A stretch of 64,000 nucleotides of DNA from Alphaproteobacteria bacterium (GCA_018820205.1 JAHJOK010000059.1:1-64000), one strand, 5' to 3'; positions 16,218 through 25,918 are shown, counted from the stretch's first letter. Numbers and translations are program-made. The notes: generated by a model from the sequence alone, not told the origin.

Positions 16218-17998
16218 GCGGCCCCCAACGCCTCCCGCGTCATCCGGGACAGCAGGTCGCCGCCCTGGCCGACGGCCGCGAGGCGACTGGAGGCGTGGCC
16301 CAGGATGTTGGCGGCGTAGACTTCGTAGAGGTCCATCTTGCCCTGCAGCCAGACGGGGTCGCCGTCACCGGTCTGCAGCCGCGCCTTCGCCGCCAGCGCG
16401 CCCCGGGCCAGCATCCAGCCGCCGATGACGTCGCCCATCAGCCTGAGGTAGGCGTCGGCGCCCGCCAGGACGTCGGCCGCGCCGTCGGGATCGGCCTTGC
16501 GGTCCAGCAGCCACAGGGTGGCGTCCTCGACCGCCGAAATGGCCGTGGCGAACCGTTCGACAGGCTTGCCCGAATACAGACCGGCCAGTTCCGCCAGCGT
16601 GGTCTTCATCTCGACGATGATCGCCCTGGCCGAGGCCCCGGCGTCCTGAGACAGTTTGCGACCGACCAGATCCATGGCCTGGATGCCGTTGGCCCCCTCG
16701 TAGATCGGGGCGATGCGGGCGTCGCGATAGTATTGGGCGGCGCCGGTCTCCTCGATGAAGCCCATGCCGCCGTGGACCTGAACGCCCAGCGACGCGATCT
16801 CGACGCCGGCATCCGTAGACCAGGCCTTGGCGATGGGGGTCAGGATGTCCTCGCGGCCCTTCCAGTGACGGCCCAGGTCCTCGTTTTCGGCATGGCGGGC
16901 CATGTCGGCCGCGACGCCGGTCGACAGGCAGATGGCGCGGGCGGCCTCAATCCGGGCCTTCATGACCGACAGCGTCCGGCGCACGTCGGGGTGGTCGAAG
17001 ATCGGCGCGCTGGCTTCGCCGGTCCAGACCGACCGGCCCTGACGGCGTTCCAGCGCGTAGGCGAGAGCCGCCTGATACGCCCGTTCGGCGATGGCCACGC
17101 CCTCGACGCCAACGCCGACACGGGCCGCGTTCATCATGACGAACATGTGGGCCAGACCCTCATTGGGGCGGCCGACCAGTTCGGCGGTGGCGCCCTCATA
17201 GGCCATGACGCAGGTCGGCGAGGCGTGGATGCCCAGCTTGTGCTCGATGCCGACGGGGCGGAAGCTGTTGCGGTCGCCCAGCGAGCCGTCGGCGTTGACC
17301 AGGAATTTGTTCGCCAGAAACAGGCTGATCCCCTTGGGACCGGCGGGGGCGTCGGGCAGGCGGGCCAGCACCATGTGGACGATGTTGTCGGTGGCGTCGT
17401 GGTCGCCCCAGGTGATGAATATCTTCTGGCCCGTCAGGCTGTAGGTCCCGTCACCGTTGGGCGTGGCCGTCGATGTCAGGGCGCCCAGATCGGTGCCGGC
17501 GTGCGGCTCGGTCAGACACATGGCGCCGGTCCATTCGCCCGAGACCATGCGCGGCAGATAGGCGGTCTTCTGGTGTTTGGTGCCGTGGGCCTCGATCGCC
17601 TCGATGGCGGCCAGCGACAGCATGGGGCAGAGGCCGAACGCCATGTTGGCGCTGTGGACGGTCTCATAGGCCGCAAGCTCCAGCGCCTTGGGCAGGCCCT
17701 GGCCGCCGGCGGATCCGGGCGCGGCCAGACCCGTCCAGCCGCCCGCCGCGAACTGGTGATAGGCGTCGGCGAAACCGGGCGCGGCCGTCACGGCCCCATT
17801 GGCGTATTTCGCCCCAGCCAGATCGCCCGGTCGGTTCAGCGGGGCGAGAACGCCTTCGGAGAACTGGCCGGCCGCCTCCAGCACCGCATCGCGCACGTCG
17901 GCGTCGTAGTCGGGAAAGGCGCCGGTCGCGGCCAGATCGTCGATACCGGCGAGCGTCAGGCTGAAGGCCAGGTCGCGGACGGGCGCGCGATAGGTCAT
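16214..17998 (-). CDS. Acyl-CoA dehydrogenase, DmdC-like long form
   Basis: 594 aa. The long acyl-CoA dehydrogenase type with a C-terminal extension. Seen: MCLTEPHAGTDLGAL (FAD/substrate contact), KIFITWGDHD, GIHASPTCVMAYEGA, MNAARVGVGVEGVAIAERAY, and catalytic Glu in IYEGANGIQAMDL. Family members oxidise 3-methylmercaptopropionyl-CoA or medium/long-chain acyl-CoAs; the substrate here is uncertain. Start at MTYRAPVRDLAF (17998). An isolated gene between convergent and divergent neighbours. Confidence 0.9.
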   Translation of the reverse strand: MTYRAPVRDLAFSLTLAGIDDLAATGAFPDYDADVRDAVLEAAGQFSEGVLAPLNRPGDLAGAKYANGAVTAAPGFADAYHQFAAGGWTGLAAPGSAGGQGLPKALELAAYETVHSANMAFGLCPMLSLAAIEAIEAHGTKHQKTAYLPRMVSGEWTGAMCLTEPHAGTDLGALTSTATPNGDGTYSLTGQKIFITWGDHDATDNIVHMVLARLPDAPAGPKGISLFLANKFLVNADGSLGDRNSFRPVGIEHKLGIHASPTCVMAYEGATAELVGRPNEGLAHMFVMMNAARVGVGVEGVAIAERAYQAALAYALERRQGRSVWTGEASAPIFDHPDVRRTLSVMKARIEAARAICLSTGVAADMARHAENEDLGRHWKGREDILTPIAKAWSTDAGVEIASLGVQVHGGMGFIEETGAAQYYRDARIAPIYEGANGIQAMDLVGRKLSQDAGASARAIIVEMKTTLAELAGLYSGKPVERFATAISAVEDATLWLLDRKADPDGAADVLAGADAYLRLMGDVIGGWMLARGALAAKARLQTGDGDPVWLQGKMDLYEVYAANILGHASSRLAAVGQGGDLLSRMTREALGAA

Positions 17999-18162
17999 GG
18001 CGAAAACTCCGGTCGGGCTGTGCGGCGTCTTCTTACACAAGTGACGACGCTTCGAAGCCCTTCATGCGACGATGCCGCGACGGCACGCAAGCCACGGCTT
18101 GGCGATGGCCGGCGACGGCGCCAAGCTGTACGGCGAAACAGGCGGAGGAACGGAGAATCAGA

Positions 18163-18714
18163 ATGGCCGAGCCGAGGAACCGCTATTCGACCGTGTCGCT
18201 GATCTTCCACTGGGGAATCGCGCTGCTGGTGCTGACCCAGGTGCTGCTGATCACCGCGCACGATGCGACCGAGGGGCCGCTGTCGCGCGAGCTGGTTCAG
18301 ATCCACAAGGGCGTGGGATTGAGCATCCTGGTCCTGACGATGGTCCGAATCGCCTGGCGGCTGGCCAATCCGGCGCTGCCCATGCCGGCGGGAACGCCGC
18401 GATGGCAGGTGATCGCCGCCCGGACCAACCATGTCCTGTTCTATATGCTGTTGATCGGCCTGCCGCTCGGAGGATGGGCGGCGTCCTCGGCGGGCGGGCG
18501 GGTCATCGAATGGTTCGGCCTGTTTCAGTGGCCCCTGTTGCCGCTGCCGCTGAACCGGGATCTGGCCGGGACGTTCATGGATCTGCACAAGGCGGGGGTG
18601 AAGGTTCTGTACGTGCTGGTGGCGCTGCACGTGCTGGCGGCGCTGAAGCATCATTTCCTGGACCGCGACAATGTGCTGCACCGGATGATTCCGCTGATCC
18701 CGCGCCGGCCGTGA
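18163..18714 (+). CDS. Cytochrome b561 family protein
   Basis: 183 aa with four hydrophobic helices. Candidate haem-ligating histidines sit in LIFHWGIALL, IHKGVGLSIL, TNHVLFYMLL and LHKAGVKVLYVLVALHV. The family moves electrons across or within the inner membrane, often from superoxide or quinol. The start ATG has GGAG-type sequence before it. Its TGA overlaps the GTG of the next gene. Confidence 0.92.
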   Translation: MAEPRNRYSTVSLIFHWGIALLVLTQVLLITAHDATEGPLSRELVQIHKGVGLSILVLTMVRIAWRLANPALPMPAGTPRWQVIAARTNHVLFYMLLIGLPLGGWAASSAGGRVIEWFGLFQWPLLPLPLNRDLAGTFMDLHKAGVKVLYVLVALHVLAALKHHFLDRDNVLHRMIPLIPRRP

Positions 18715-19634
18715 ACGGATCCGTCGCCGATGCCGTGGCGGCGTTGCGCAACGGCGATCTGCTGATCCTGCCGACCGAGACCGTCTATGGGCTGGCGGCC
18801 GACGCGGCGAACGCCGAGGCGGTCGCGAAGATCTTCGAGGCCAAGGGAAGGCCTCGGTTCAATCCGTTGATTTCGCATGTCGCGGACGCCGTAGCGGCCG
18901 AGCGGATCGCCGTGTTCGACGGTGCGGCGCGCGCCCTGGCGGAGGCCTTCTGGCCCGGTCCCCTGACGATCGTCGCCCCCCATCGCGACGGGGTCAGCGA
19001 GCTGGCGCGGGCGGGGCTGGACAGCGTGGCGGTGCGGGTCCCCGGCCATGCCAGGGCCCGGGCCGTGCTGGACGCGTTCGGCGGGCCGGTCGTGGCCCCC
19101 TCGGCCAATCGGTCGGGCCGACCATCGCCGACGACATTCGCGGACGCCATGGAGGAGACCGGGGCGTTCGCCGCCGCCGCGGTGGACGGCGGGCCCTGCG
19201 CGGTGGGGATCGAGAGTACGGTAGTGTCCGTGCTGGATGGCCGGGTCGCCGTGCTCCGCCCCGGCTCCGTCACGCGGCTCGAGATCGAAGGCGTGGTCGG
19301 GCCATTGACGGCGGAGGCCGGTGCAGACGGGCAGGGGCATCGTTCCCCCGGCCGGCTGACGACCCATTACGCCCCCGACGCTCCGGTCCGGATCGATGTC
19401 GAGGCCGCTCGTGACGACGAAATCCTGCTCGGTTTCGGCCCCGGTGTCGGCGACCCGCGCTGGAGTCTGAGCCCGTTGGGGGACCCGCGCGAGGCGGCGG
19501 CGAACCTGTTCCGGCTGCTGAGGGAAGCGGACCGCGAACGGCCGGCGGGAATTGCGGTGTCGCCGGTGCCGACGGCCGGGCTGGGCGAGGCGATCAACGA
19601 TCGGCTCAGGCGGGCGGCGGGGTTTGTTGGGTAG
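18711..19634 (+). CDS. L-threonylcarbamoyladenylate synthase (Sua5 type)
   Basis: 307 aa. Makes threonylcarbamoyl-AMP from Thr, bicarbonate and ATP for t6A37 in tRNA. The YrdC domain shows LPTETVYGLAADA, KGRPRFNPLISHV and PSANRSGRPSPTTF. After LRPGS a linker and a C-terminal Sua5 domain follow, so this is the long Sua5 form rather than TsaC. GTG start overlaps the cytochrome b561 stop codon as GTGA. Confidence 0.95.
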   Translation: MNGSVADAVAALRNGDLLILPTETVYGLAADAANAEAVAKIFEAKGRPRFNPLISHVADAVAAERIAVFDGAARALAEAFWPGPLTIVAPHRDGVSELARAGLDSVAVRVPGHARARAVLDAFGGPVVAPSANRSGRPSPTTFADAMEETGAFAAAAVDGGPCAVGIESTVVSVLDGRVAVLRPGSVTRLEIEGVVGPLTAEAGADGQGHRSPGRLTTHYAPDAPVRIDVEAARDDEILLGFGPGVGDPRWSLSPLGDPREAAANLFRLLREADRERPAGIAVSPVPTAGLGEAINDRLRRAAGFVG

Positions 19635-19637
19635 ATC

Positions 19638-20714
19638 TCACCCGAACCTTGCTTGCAGATCGACGCTGGAGCGTTCGCCCACCTCGGCCATGCAATGACC
19701 CAGCCAGTCGTCCGCCGCAGCCCGCCCGCGAGTCTTGAGGTCGTTCAGGAAGCTCCATTCGGTGTTGAATTTGGAGCCCAGCGAAAGGTCGCCCAGCCAG
19801 CCGTCGGCCTCGATCGCGTGCATCAGGATGTGGCGGTACTGATCGCGCGCCGAGGGGGTCAGCCGACCCTGTTCGATCAGGTCCTGAACGAAGGCGACGG
19901 CGCGCAGTTCGGCGACCAGGGGCGCGTTGAAGACCACCTCGTTCAACCGGTCCATGATCTCGCCCGCCGCCTTGGGCGTTTCGGCGCGCTCGAAGGCGTT
20001 CAGGGTGATCAGCAGGACGTCGTCCGGCGTGTCGTCGTAGAACAGCGGCCACAGCGGCGGGTTGGCCAGATAGCCGCCGTCCCAATAGGGTTCTCCCTCG
20101 ATCTCGACCGCCTGAAACAGATGGGGCAGGCAGGCCGAGGCCAGCAGAACCTGATCGGTGATCTCGGTCGAGGTGAAGACGCGGGACCTGGCGTGGCGCA
20201 CGGCCGTTGCGGCCACGAACAGCTTGACGTCCGACGTCTGGACCGCCTCGAAATCGATCGAAGCCAGCAGAACCCGTTTCAGAGGATTGTGGTTGAACGG
20301 ATTGAATTCATAGGGGCTCATCGACATCGCCAGCGTCTCCGACGCCCGCCACAGCGGAGAGTCCTTCAGCCACGAGGGTTGCAGGGCGTTCGACCAGATC
20401 GAGGTGTCGCCAAAGACGTTCTTGCCGCCGGACTGGTTGGTTTCTCGCCACAGCTTGTCCAGCGACGCGCGGGCGCCGGCCGATCCGCCGGTCGCCAGAC
20501 CGGACACGAGCGCGGCCCCGTTCATGGCCCCGGCGGACGAGGCGGTGACGGCGCGGATGTCGAGCACGTCGGCCTCCAGCAGCCGATCCAGCACGCCCCA
20601 CTGGAAAGCCCCGTGCGCCCCGCCGCCCTGAAGCGCCAGACAGATCGGCCGTCGGCCAACCTCGGGGGTCTTGCCTGCCGGGGCGCCCGGTGTCTTGCGT
20701 TTGAAAAGCGCCAT
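19638..20714 (-). CDS. Patatin-like phospholipase
   Basis: 358 aa. Oxyanion-hole motif GGGAHGAFQWG at residues about 30-40, nucleophile motif ASSAGAMNG (Ser within A-S-S-A-G, where most patatins have GxSxG), and the catalytic Asp in YWDGGY. It lies 19 bp downstream of 3-hydroxybutyrate dehydrogenase, so a role in lipid or polyhydroxybutyrate turnover is plausible by context only. Convergent with the Sua5 gene. Confidence 0.87.
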   Translation of the reverse strand: MALFKRKTPGAPAGKTPEVGRRPICLALQGGGAHGAFQWGVLDRLLEADVLDIRAVTASSAGAMNGAALVSGLATGGSAGARASLDKLWRETNQSGGKNVFGDTSIWSNALQPSWLKDSPLWRASETLAMSMSPYEFNPFNHNPLKRVLLASIDFEAVQTSDVKLFVAATAVRHARSRVFTSTEITDQVLLASACLPHLFQAVEIEGEPYWDGGYLANPPLWPLFYDDTPDDVLLITLNAFERAETPKAAGEIMDRLNEVVFNAPLVAELRAVAFVQDLIEQGRLTPSARDQYRHILMHAIEADGWLGDLSLGSKFNTEWSFLNDLKTRGRAAADDWLGHCMAEVGERSSVDLQARFG

Positions 20715-20733
20715 CGACCCCCCGGTTTTGAAG

Positions 20734-21582
20734 CTATTGCGCGGTCCAGCCGCCGTCGATGGAGAAGCTGGCCCCGTTGGCCGAGGCCCCCAGGTCCGAG
20801 ATCAGATAGAGGAACATCCCTGTCAGCTGGTCGGTCGTGACGAACTGCTTGGTCGGCTGGGCCTCGAGGATCACGTCGGTGACGACTTTTTCCTTAGAGA
20901 TGCCGCGGGCCTTGGCCTGATCGGCGATCTGGGACTGGACCAGGGGCGTCTCGACATAGCCGGGGCAGATGGCGTTGCAGGTGATGTTGTCGCGCGCGAC
21001 TTCCAGCGCGACGGTCTTGGTGAAGCCGATCACGCCATGCTTTGCGGCGACATAGGCCGACTTGAACGGGCTGGCGACCAGGCCGTGGGCGCTGGCGATG
21101 TTGACGATCCGGCCCCGTCCCTGCGCCTTCATGATCGGGATGGCGGCGCGGGTGGCGTAGAAGGTCGAGGACAGGTTGATGGCGATGATCTGTTCCCATT
21201 TGTCGGACGGGAATTTCTCCACCGCCTCGACATGCTGGATGCCGGCGTTGTTGACCAGGATATCGACGCGCCCCAGCTGGTGTTTGGCGAAGGCGACCAT
21301 GTCGGCGACCTCGTCGCCCTTCAGCATGTTGGCGGCGTGATAGCGGACGCGGACGCCGCAGCTGGCCTCCATCTCGGCGCGGGTGCGTTCGATCTCGGAG
21401 GGGTCGCCCAGGCCGTTCAGCACGACATCGCCGCCGCGTGAGGCCACGGCACGCGCCAGGGCCAGGCCGATGCCCGAGGTCGAACCGGAAATAACGGCCA
21501 CCTGGCCCTTCAGGTCGTTGGGATCACGATAGACGGGGCGCTCGGTCTGCTCGCCGTCCTTCTTGCCGGGCCACTGGAACAT
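20734..21582 (-). CDS. bdhA: 3-hydroxybutyrate dehydrogenase (SDR family)
   Basis: 282 aa. An NAD-dependent short-chain dehydrogenase: SGSTSGIGLALA cofactor loop, NNAGIQHVEAVEKFP, NIASAHGLVASPFKSAY with the catalytic Ser-Tyr-x3-Lys (YVAAK), and NAICPGYVETPLV. The NNAGIQHV and QPTKQFVT segments are characteristic of bacterial 3-hydroxybutyrate dehydrogenase. Interconverts 3-hydroxybutyrate and acetoacetate. The first 25 residues are longer than usual. Likely co-transcribed with the patatin gene. Confidence 0.92.
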   Translation of the reverse strand: MFQWPGKKDGEQTERPVYRDPNDLKGQVAVISGSTSGIGLALARAVASRGGDVVLNGLGDPSEIERTRAEMEASCGVRVRYHAANMLKGDEVADMVAFAKHQLGRVDILVNNAGIQHVEAVEKFPSDKWEQIIAINLSSTFYATRAAIPIMKAQGRGRIVNIASAHGLVASPFKSAYVAAKHGVIGFTKTVALEVARDNITCNAICPGYVETPLVQSQIADQAKARGISKEKVVTDVILEAQPTKQFVTTDQLTGMFLYLISDLGASANGASFSIDGGWTAQ

Positions 21583-21689
21583 GGTCGTCCACTCTCGTCC
21601 TGCGCCCCGGTCCGCGCACGAACGTGCGACGCGGGGTCTCTGATTTGCGGTCAGCCTAGCCTTTCGCGACTGCGAAGGCGATGGGCCGG

Positions 21690-22463
21690 TCAGTTATTTC
21701 CCGATCGGGTGAATATCCAGTCGGTTTCGGTCGAGGCGGCCTTCTGAAAGCTGTAGCCGTCACGGCTGAACGCCTTCAGATCGGTTGCGGTTTCGATCCG
21801 TTCGTCGATGGCGAAACGCGCCATGGCGCCGCGCGCCTTCTTGGCGAAGAACGAGATGATGCGGCTTTCGCCGTCCTTGTTCTCGCGAAAATGCGGGGTG
21901 ACGACCGGCAGTTTCAGGGCCTTGGCGTCGACGGCGCCGAAATACTCCTGACTGGCCAGGTTCACCAGGGTCGGATCCGACTGGCCGTCGGCGTCCGCGT
22001 TCAGCTGTTTCGAGATCCGGTCGCCCCAGAAATCGTAGAGGCTGGACCCGCGACGGGTCTTCAACCGCGTCCCCATCTCCAGCCGATAGGGCTGAATCCG
22101 GTCGAGCGGCCGCAGCAGACCGTAGAGGCCTGACAGGATGCGCAAGTGACCTTGAGCGAAATCGAGCGCGGGCCTGTCTAGGGTGCGCGCGTCCAGCCCC
22201 TGGTAGACGTCGCCGTCGAAGGCGAAAGCGGCCTGGATGCCGGCGTCCAGCGCATCCGGTTCGAAGGCCTTGAACCGGGCCTGGTTGAGCTTGGCGAGGT
22301 CGGCGGAAATACCCATCAGACGGCGCAGGTCGGCCTGGGTCTGGTTGCGGGCGGTCTTCGACAGGGACGTCGTGTCCTCGACGAAGCGGCGACGCGTCGC
22401 GGCGACGTCGGGCGAGGGTTCGGTGAAGTCCAGCCGCTTGGCGGGGGACAGGACGATCAGCAA
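21690..22463 (-). CDS. yaaA: Peroxide stress protein YaaA (DUF328)
   Basis: 257 aa, the family length. Conserved: MLIVLSPAKRLDF at the N terminus, GLYGLLRPLDRIQPYRLEMG in the middle, LVNLASQEYF, and FRENKDGESRIISFFAKKARG near the C terminus. In E. coli YaaA lowers free iron under peroxide stress and binds DNA. A monocistronic gene here; no regulator box was found upstream. Confidence 0.95.
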   Translation of the reverse strand: MLIVLSPAKRLDFTEPSPDVAATRRRFVEDTTSLSKTARNQTQADLRRLMGISADLAKLNQARFKAFEPDALDAGIQAAFAFDGDVYQGLDARTLDRPALDFAQGHLRILSGLYGLLRPLDRIQPYRLEMGTRLKTRRGSSLYDFWGDRISKQLNADADGQSDPTLVNLASQEYFGAVDAKALKLPVVTPHFRENKDGESRIISFFAKKARGAMARFAIDERIETATDLKAFSRDGYSFQKAASTETDWIFTRSGNN

Positions 22464-22526
22464 GGCGCGGCTCCGTTCGACAAGCGGGCGGTTTAGGCCT
22501 GTTCGGTGACGGATTGAAGGGCGGCG

Positions 22527-23741
22527 TCAGGCGGCGGCGGCCTTGGCGAAGACGACGACGACCAGGGCCAGGGCGACGGCCCCGGCGAACAGGGCGGACT
22601 GCGCATATTTGCCGCGACGAAAGGCCGACCAGGCGGCCTGCCCCGATTGAAGCGCGTAGAAGATGACGAACATCCGCGAGGCCCAGGCGATGATGCCGAA
22701 GATGTCGGCCGACCAGATGATGGCTATGGCGGCGACGGCCGTCAGTCCGTTGCCGATCCTGACGCTGAGGCGTTTGCCCGAGGCCTCGGACAGGAGGCCG
22801 CCGGCGCCGTTCATGTCGGCCACGCCCGCCGACAACTGCGACGCCAGGGCCGTGAGGATGATCAGCGGCGGGATCAGGATGGCGACCGGTCGCAGGATGT
22901 CGATAATGCCGGTCTCGCCGGTCGCCTGAACCGCGTCGATATCGAAATAGCTGGTGATCAGCAGGAAGAAGATCAGATAGACCGCCGTCGCGATCCATTG
23001 AGCGTGACGCATGGTGCGGATGCGCATTGTCGCGGGATAGGCGGCGCCGAGAAACCGCGAGGTCTCGAACCCCTGGACCAGGACCACCAGCCCCAACAGG
23101 ACCCGCAGATCCTGAAAATCATAGACCGGGGCAGGGGCGTTCCATTGAAACGTTCCAGCCGACAGGGCCGCGCCGGCCGCCACGATCAGCCCGGCGAACA
23201 GCCCCAGGATCAGCGTCAGCTTCAGCGCGACCGCCCCGACGGCGATCCGCTCAAGTCCGTCCAGTCCACCGGTGGCGCCGACAAGGCCCACGCCGCCGAT
23301 CACGATGGTCGCTGCGACCCTGATCCACAGCATGTCGTCGATGCCCGTGAACCGAAGTCCGAACGCCGCGAACAGATGCAGATAATAGGCGACGGAGACG
23401 AAATAGGCGACGGCCAGCGCCAGTTCGGACGCCCGCTCGACGACCCGGACCAGGGGGCTGGGCGAACCGTGCAGTTCAGGCTCGATATGAGCGATGTTGT
23501 AGCGGATCGCGGCCCCGAACAGATAGCCGACCGCACAGAGCGACAGCATGGCCGCGATCGCCCAGTTGCCCGCGACGCCGGCCAGGATCGGTCCGGCGAC
23601 GAGAAAGCCGGAACCGATGATCGAAGCCAGAGGCGTGACCGTCGCCTGCCAGGTCTCGGACTTCAGCAGCCGGGGCCTGAACAGAAGGATGGCGGCGGCC
23701 AGGGTCGCTAGGACGATGGCGACATTGGCGAACGAAAACAT
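22527..23741 (-). CDS. APC-superfamily (LeuT-fold) membrane transporter, substrate unknown
   Basis: 404 aa, about eleven hydrophobic segments. TPLASIIGSGFLVAGPIL near residue 40 resembles the broken first helix of APC/NRAMP-type carriers. DFQDLRVLLGLVVLVQGFETSRFLGAAYP resembles helix 6, where family members also break the helix. No substrate-specific motif is recognisable, so it could transport an amino acid or a cation. Stands alone between yaaA and an FAD-linked oxidase gene. Confidence 0.72.
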   Translation of the reverse strand: MFSFANVAIVLATLAAAILLFRPRLLKSETWQATVTPLASIIGSGFLVAGPILAGVAGNWAIAAMLSLCAVGYLFGAAIRYNIAHIEPELHGSPSPLVRVVERASELALAVAYFVSVAYYLHLFAAFGLRFTGIDDMLWIRVAATIVIGGVGLVGATGGLDGLERIAVGAVALKLTLILGLFAGLIVAAGAALSAGTFQWNAPAPVYDFQDLRVLLGLVVLVQGFETSRFLGAAYPATMRIRTMRHAQWIATAVYLIFFLLITSYFDIDAVQATGETGIIDILRPVAILIPPLIILTALASQLSAGVADMNGAGGLLSEASGKRLSVRIGNGLTAVAAIAIIWSADIFGIIAWASRMFVIFYALQSGQAAWSAFRRGKYAQSALFAGAVALALVVVVFAKAAAA

Positions 23742-23840
23742 TCAGGATCCTGAAGCGGCAAGGATGGCGTCGCGTGCGACATGCTGCCGCACCGAACGGC
23801 TACGGTTGGCATCCGTTGCTTCGGCGCCCGCGAACGCCCT

Positions 23841-25247
23841 CTAGAACAGCACCGCAGGGTTCATGATCCGCTTCGGGTCGATCGCCGAGCGGATCGCCTG
23901 CATCGTCGCGATCTCCAGCGGGGTCTTGTAGCGGCGGGCCTCTTTGGTCTTGAGCCGGCCCAGGCCGTGTTCGGCGCTAATGGAGCCGTCGTAGGCGGCG
24001 ACGATGTCGTGAACGACCTGTGATCCCGCCTCCCAGCGGCCCAGGAATGCCTGCAGATCCCCGCCCGGAGGGCACAGGATGTCGTAGTGCATGTTGCCGT
24101 CGCCCACGTGACCGAAGGCGCTGACCCGGGCGCCGGGTTCGAACCGTTCGACGGCCGCCGAGGCCTCGTTCAGGAAGTCGGCGATGCGGCTGACGGGGAC
24201 AGAGACGTCGTGTTTCCAGCCGCCGCCCTCGGGCCGCTGGGCGGCGGACTGTTCCTCGCGCAGTTTCCAGAAGTCGCGGACCTGGGTCTCGTTCTGGGCG
24301 ATGGCGGCGTCGGTGATCAGTTCGGCCTCGAAGGCGGCCGTCAGGATGCGCTCCATCCCGGCCTCGGCCGCACCCGGCTCGCCCGACGTCAGTTCGATCA
24401 GGACATACCAGGGCTGATGGCTGTCCAGCGGCTCGCGGACGCCGGGGATGTGTTTGATGGCGAACTCGACCCCGACCCGCTTCATCAGTTCGAACGCCTC
24501 GACCCCGCCGCCGGTCTCGGCCTTGGCGCGGGCCAGCAACTGGATCGCCGCGTGAGGGTCCGACAGGCCGACGACGGCCGTGGCGCGGCTGCGCATGATC
24601 GGGAACAACTTCAACGTGGCGGCGGTGACGACCCCCAGCGTTCCCTCGGCCCCGATCAGCAGTTGTTTGAGATCATAGCCGGTGTTGTCTTTGCGCAGCC
24701 GTTTCAGGCCGCTGAACACCTGGCCGTCCGGCATGACGGCCTCGAGGCCCAGAACCAGGTCGCGCATCATGCCGTAGCGCAGCACCGCGGTGCCGCCTGC
24801 GTTGGTCGAGATGACGCCGCCGATGGTGGCCGTGCCCTCGGCGGCGAGGCTGAGCGGAAAGAAGCGGTCGGCCTTGGCCGCCAGTTGCTGGGCCTCCAGC
24901 AGGGTGACGCCCGCCTCGACCGTCATCGCGTCATCCAGCGGCGTGACGTCGCGAACGGCGCGAAGCCGACGCGTGGACAGCAATACCTCGCCATAGGGGA
25001 TCTGACCGCCGACCAGGCCGGTGTCGCCCCCCTGGGGGACGATGGCGACGCCGTGGCGCGCGCAGATCTCGACCGCTTTCGACACTTCGGCGGTCGAGGC
25101 GGGCTTCAGCATCAGCGGCGTGTGGCCCGTCCATTTGTTGCGCCACTCGGTCAGCCAGGGCGCGATTTCGCCCGCGTCGTCGGTCCAGCCGGAAGGGCCG
25201 AGCGCGGCTTTCAGATCGTCAAGGGCGGCGGGAGGAGGGGAGGACAT
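23841..25247 (-). CDS. FAD-linked oxidase, D-2-hydroxyacid dehydrogenase / GlcD type
   Basis: 468 aa. A PCMH-type FAD domain with VPQGGDTGLVGGQIP, GTATIGGVISTNAGGTAVLRYG and LLIGAEGTLGVVTAATL, and the C-terminal FAD-linked oxidase cap with FGHVGDGNMHYDIL and SAEHGLGRLKTKE. The His/Glu pairs of the cap (GDGNxHY, SxEHG) are those of D-lactate and D-2-hydroxyglutarate dehydrogenases. Substrate not fixed by sequence. Start at MSSPPPAALDDL (25247). Confidence 0.9.
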   Translation of the reverse strand: MSSPPPAALDDLKAALGPSGWTDDAGEIAPWLTEWRNKWTGHTPLMLKPASTAEVSKAVEICARHGVAIVPQGGDTGLVGGQIPYGEVLLSTRRLRAVRDVTPLDDAMTVEAGVTLLEAQQLAAKADRFFPLSLAAEGTATIGGVISTNAGGTAVLRYGMMRDLVLGLEAVMPDGQVFSGLKRLRKDNTGYDLKQLLIGAEGTLGVVTAATLKLFPIMRSRATAVVGLSDPHAAIQLLARAKAETGGGVEAFELMKRVGVEFAIKHIPGVREPLDSHQPWYVLIELTSGEPGAAEAGMERILTAAFEAELITDAAIAQNETQVRDFWKLREEQSAAQRPEGGGWKHDVSVPVSRIADFLNEASAAVERFEPGARVSAFGHVGDGNMHYDILCPPGGDLQAFLGRWEAGSQVVHDIVAAYDGSISAEHGLGRLKTKEARRYKTPLEIATMQAIRSAIDPKRIMNPAVLF

Positions 25248-25314
25248 GTCGTCTTGTCTCAAAGCGTCGCCGTCCGCGCCACCCAAAAGCGAGGCGCGGG
25301 GCTAGACTGTGCGG

Positions 25315-25767
25315 ATGACCGATCCCTCCATGATTCCCGTGCCCGCCGTCGGGGTGGTCTGTCTGCGCGGCGACGAGGTGCTGCTGATCCGCCGGGGCAC
25401 GCCGCCACGGGTCGGAGAATGGAGCCTGCCGGGCGGCCGGATCGAGCCGGGTGAGCGCGCCGTGGAGGCCGCCCTGCGCGAACTTCGCGAGGAAACGGGG
25501 GTCGAGGCGCGCATCCTGGGGCTGATCGATGTCGTGGACGGCATCTTCCCGGAAGTGAACCGGCACTATGTGCTGATCGACTATGTCGCCGAATGGCTGG
25601 CCGGAGACACCGTCGCCGGAGACGACGCTGAGGCGGCGGTGTTCATGCCGCTGGAGGCCGCCCTGGCGGCCGTCGCCTGGACGGAGACGCGCCGGGTGAT
25701 CCGTGAGGCGATGCGGCGGCGCAGGGAGGCCCGAGGCGAGGCGGCGCAGGCGGCGGATCCCTCCTGA
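25315..25767 (+). CDS. NUDIX hydrolase
   Basis: 150 aa. A full Nudix box spans residues about 45-67: GGRIEPGE, then RELREETGV, with the required G-x5-E and R-E-x2-E-E-x-G pattern. The upstream part (PAVGVVCLRGDEVLLIRRG) is like ADP-ribose or NADH pyrophosphatases. Start ATG at 25315 just after an in-frame GTG at 25309. It is divergent from the FAD-linked oxidase gene with about 67 bp between. Confidence 0.93.
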   Translation: MTDPSMIPVPAVGVVCLRGDEVLLIRRGTPPRVGEWSLPGGRIEPGERAVEAALRELREETGVEARILGLIDVVDGIFPEVNRHYVLIDYVAEWLAGDTVAGDDAEAAVFMPLEAALAAVAWTETRRVIREAMRRRREARGEAAQAADPS

Positions 25768-25788
25768 ACGACGTCAGGTTTGGTAACT

Positions 25789-25893
25789 GTGTTCGGTGAA
25801 ACCGCCTGCGTTAACTCGACCGTCGACGCCCTGGATGGCGAGGAGTTCACGATCGTCGATGAAGACGAAGGTGACGAGGACGAAGACGAGTAG
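25789..25893 (+). CDS. Possible very acidic small protein
   Basis: An open frame of 34 codons starting at GTG 25789 (TTG at 25780 is another option): MFGETACVNSTVDALDGEEF, then a tail in which most of the last 15 residues are Asp or Glu. A CAGG lies about ten bases before the GTG, and a terminator-like hairpin follows at 25919. I do not recognise a family. It sits in a 252-bp gap that has no other coding signal. It could be a chance frame in a GAC/GAG-rich stretch. Confidence 0.35.
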   Translation: MFGETACVNSTVDALDGEEFTIVDEDEGDEDEDE

Positions 25894-25918
25894 ATCCCTC
25901 CGGTCGACTTGTCCGAGT

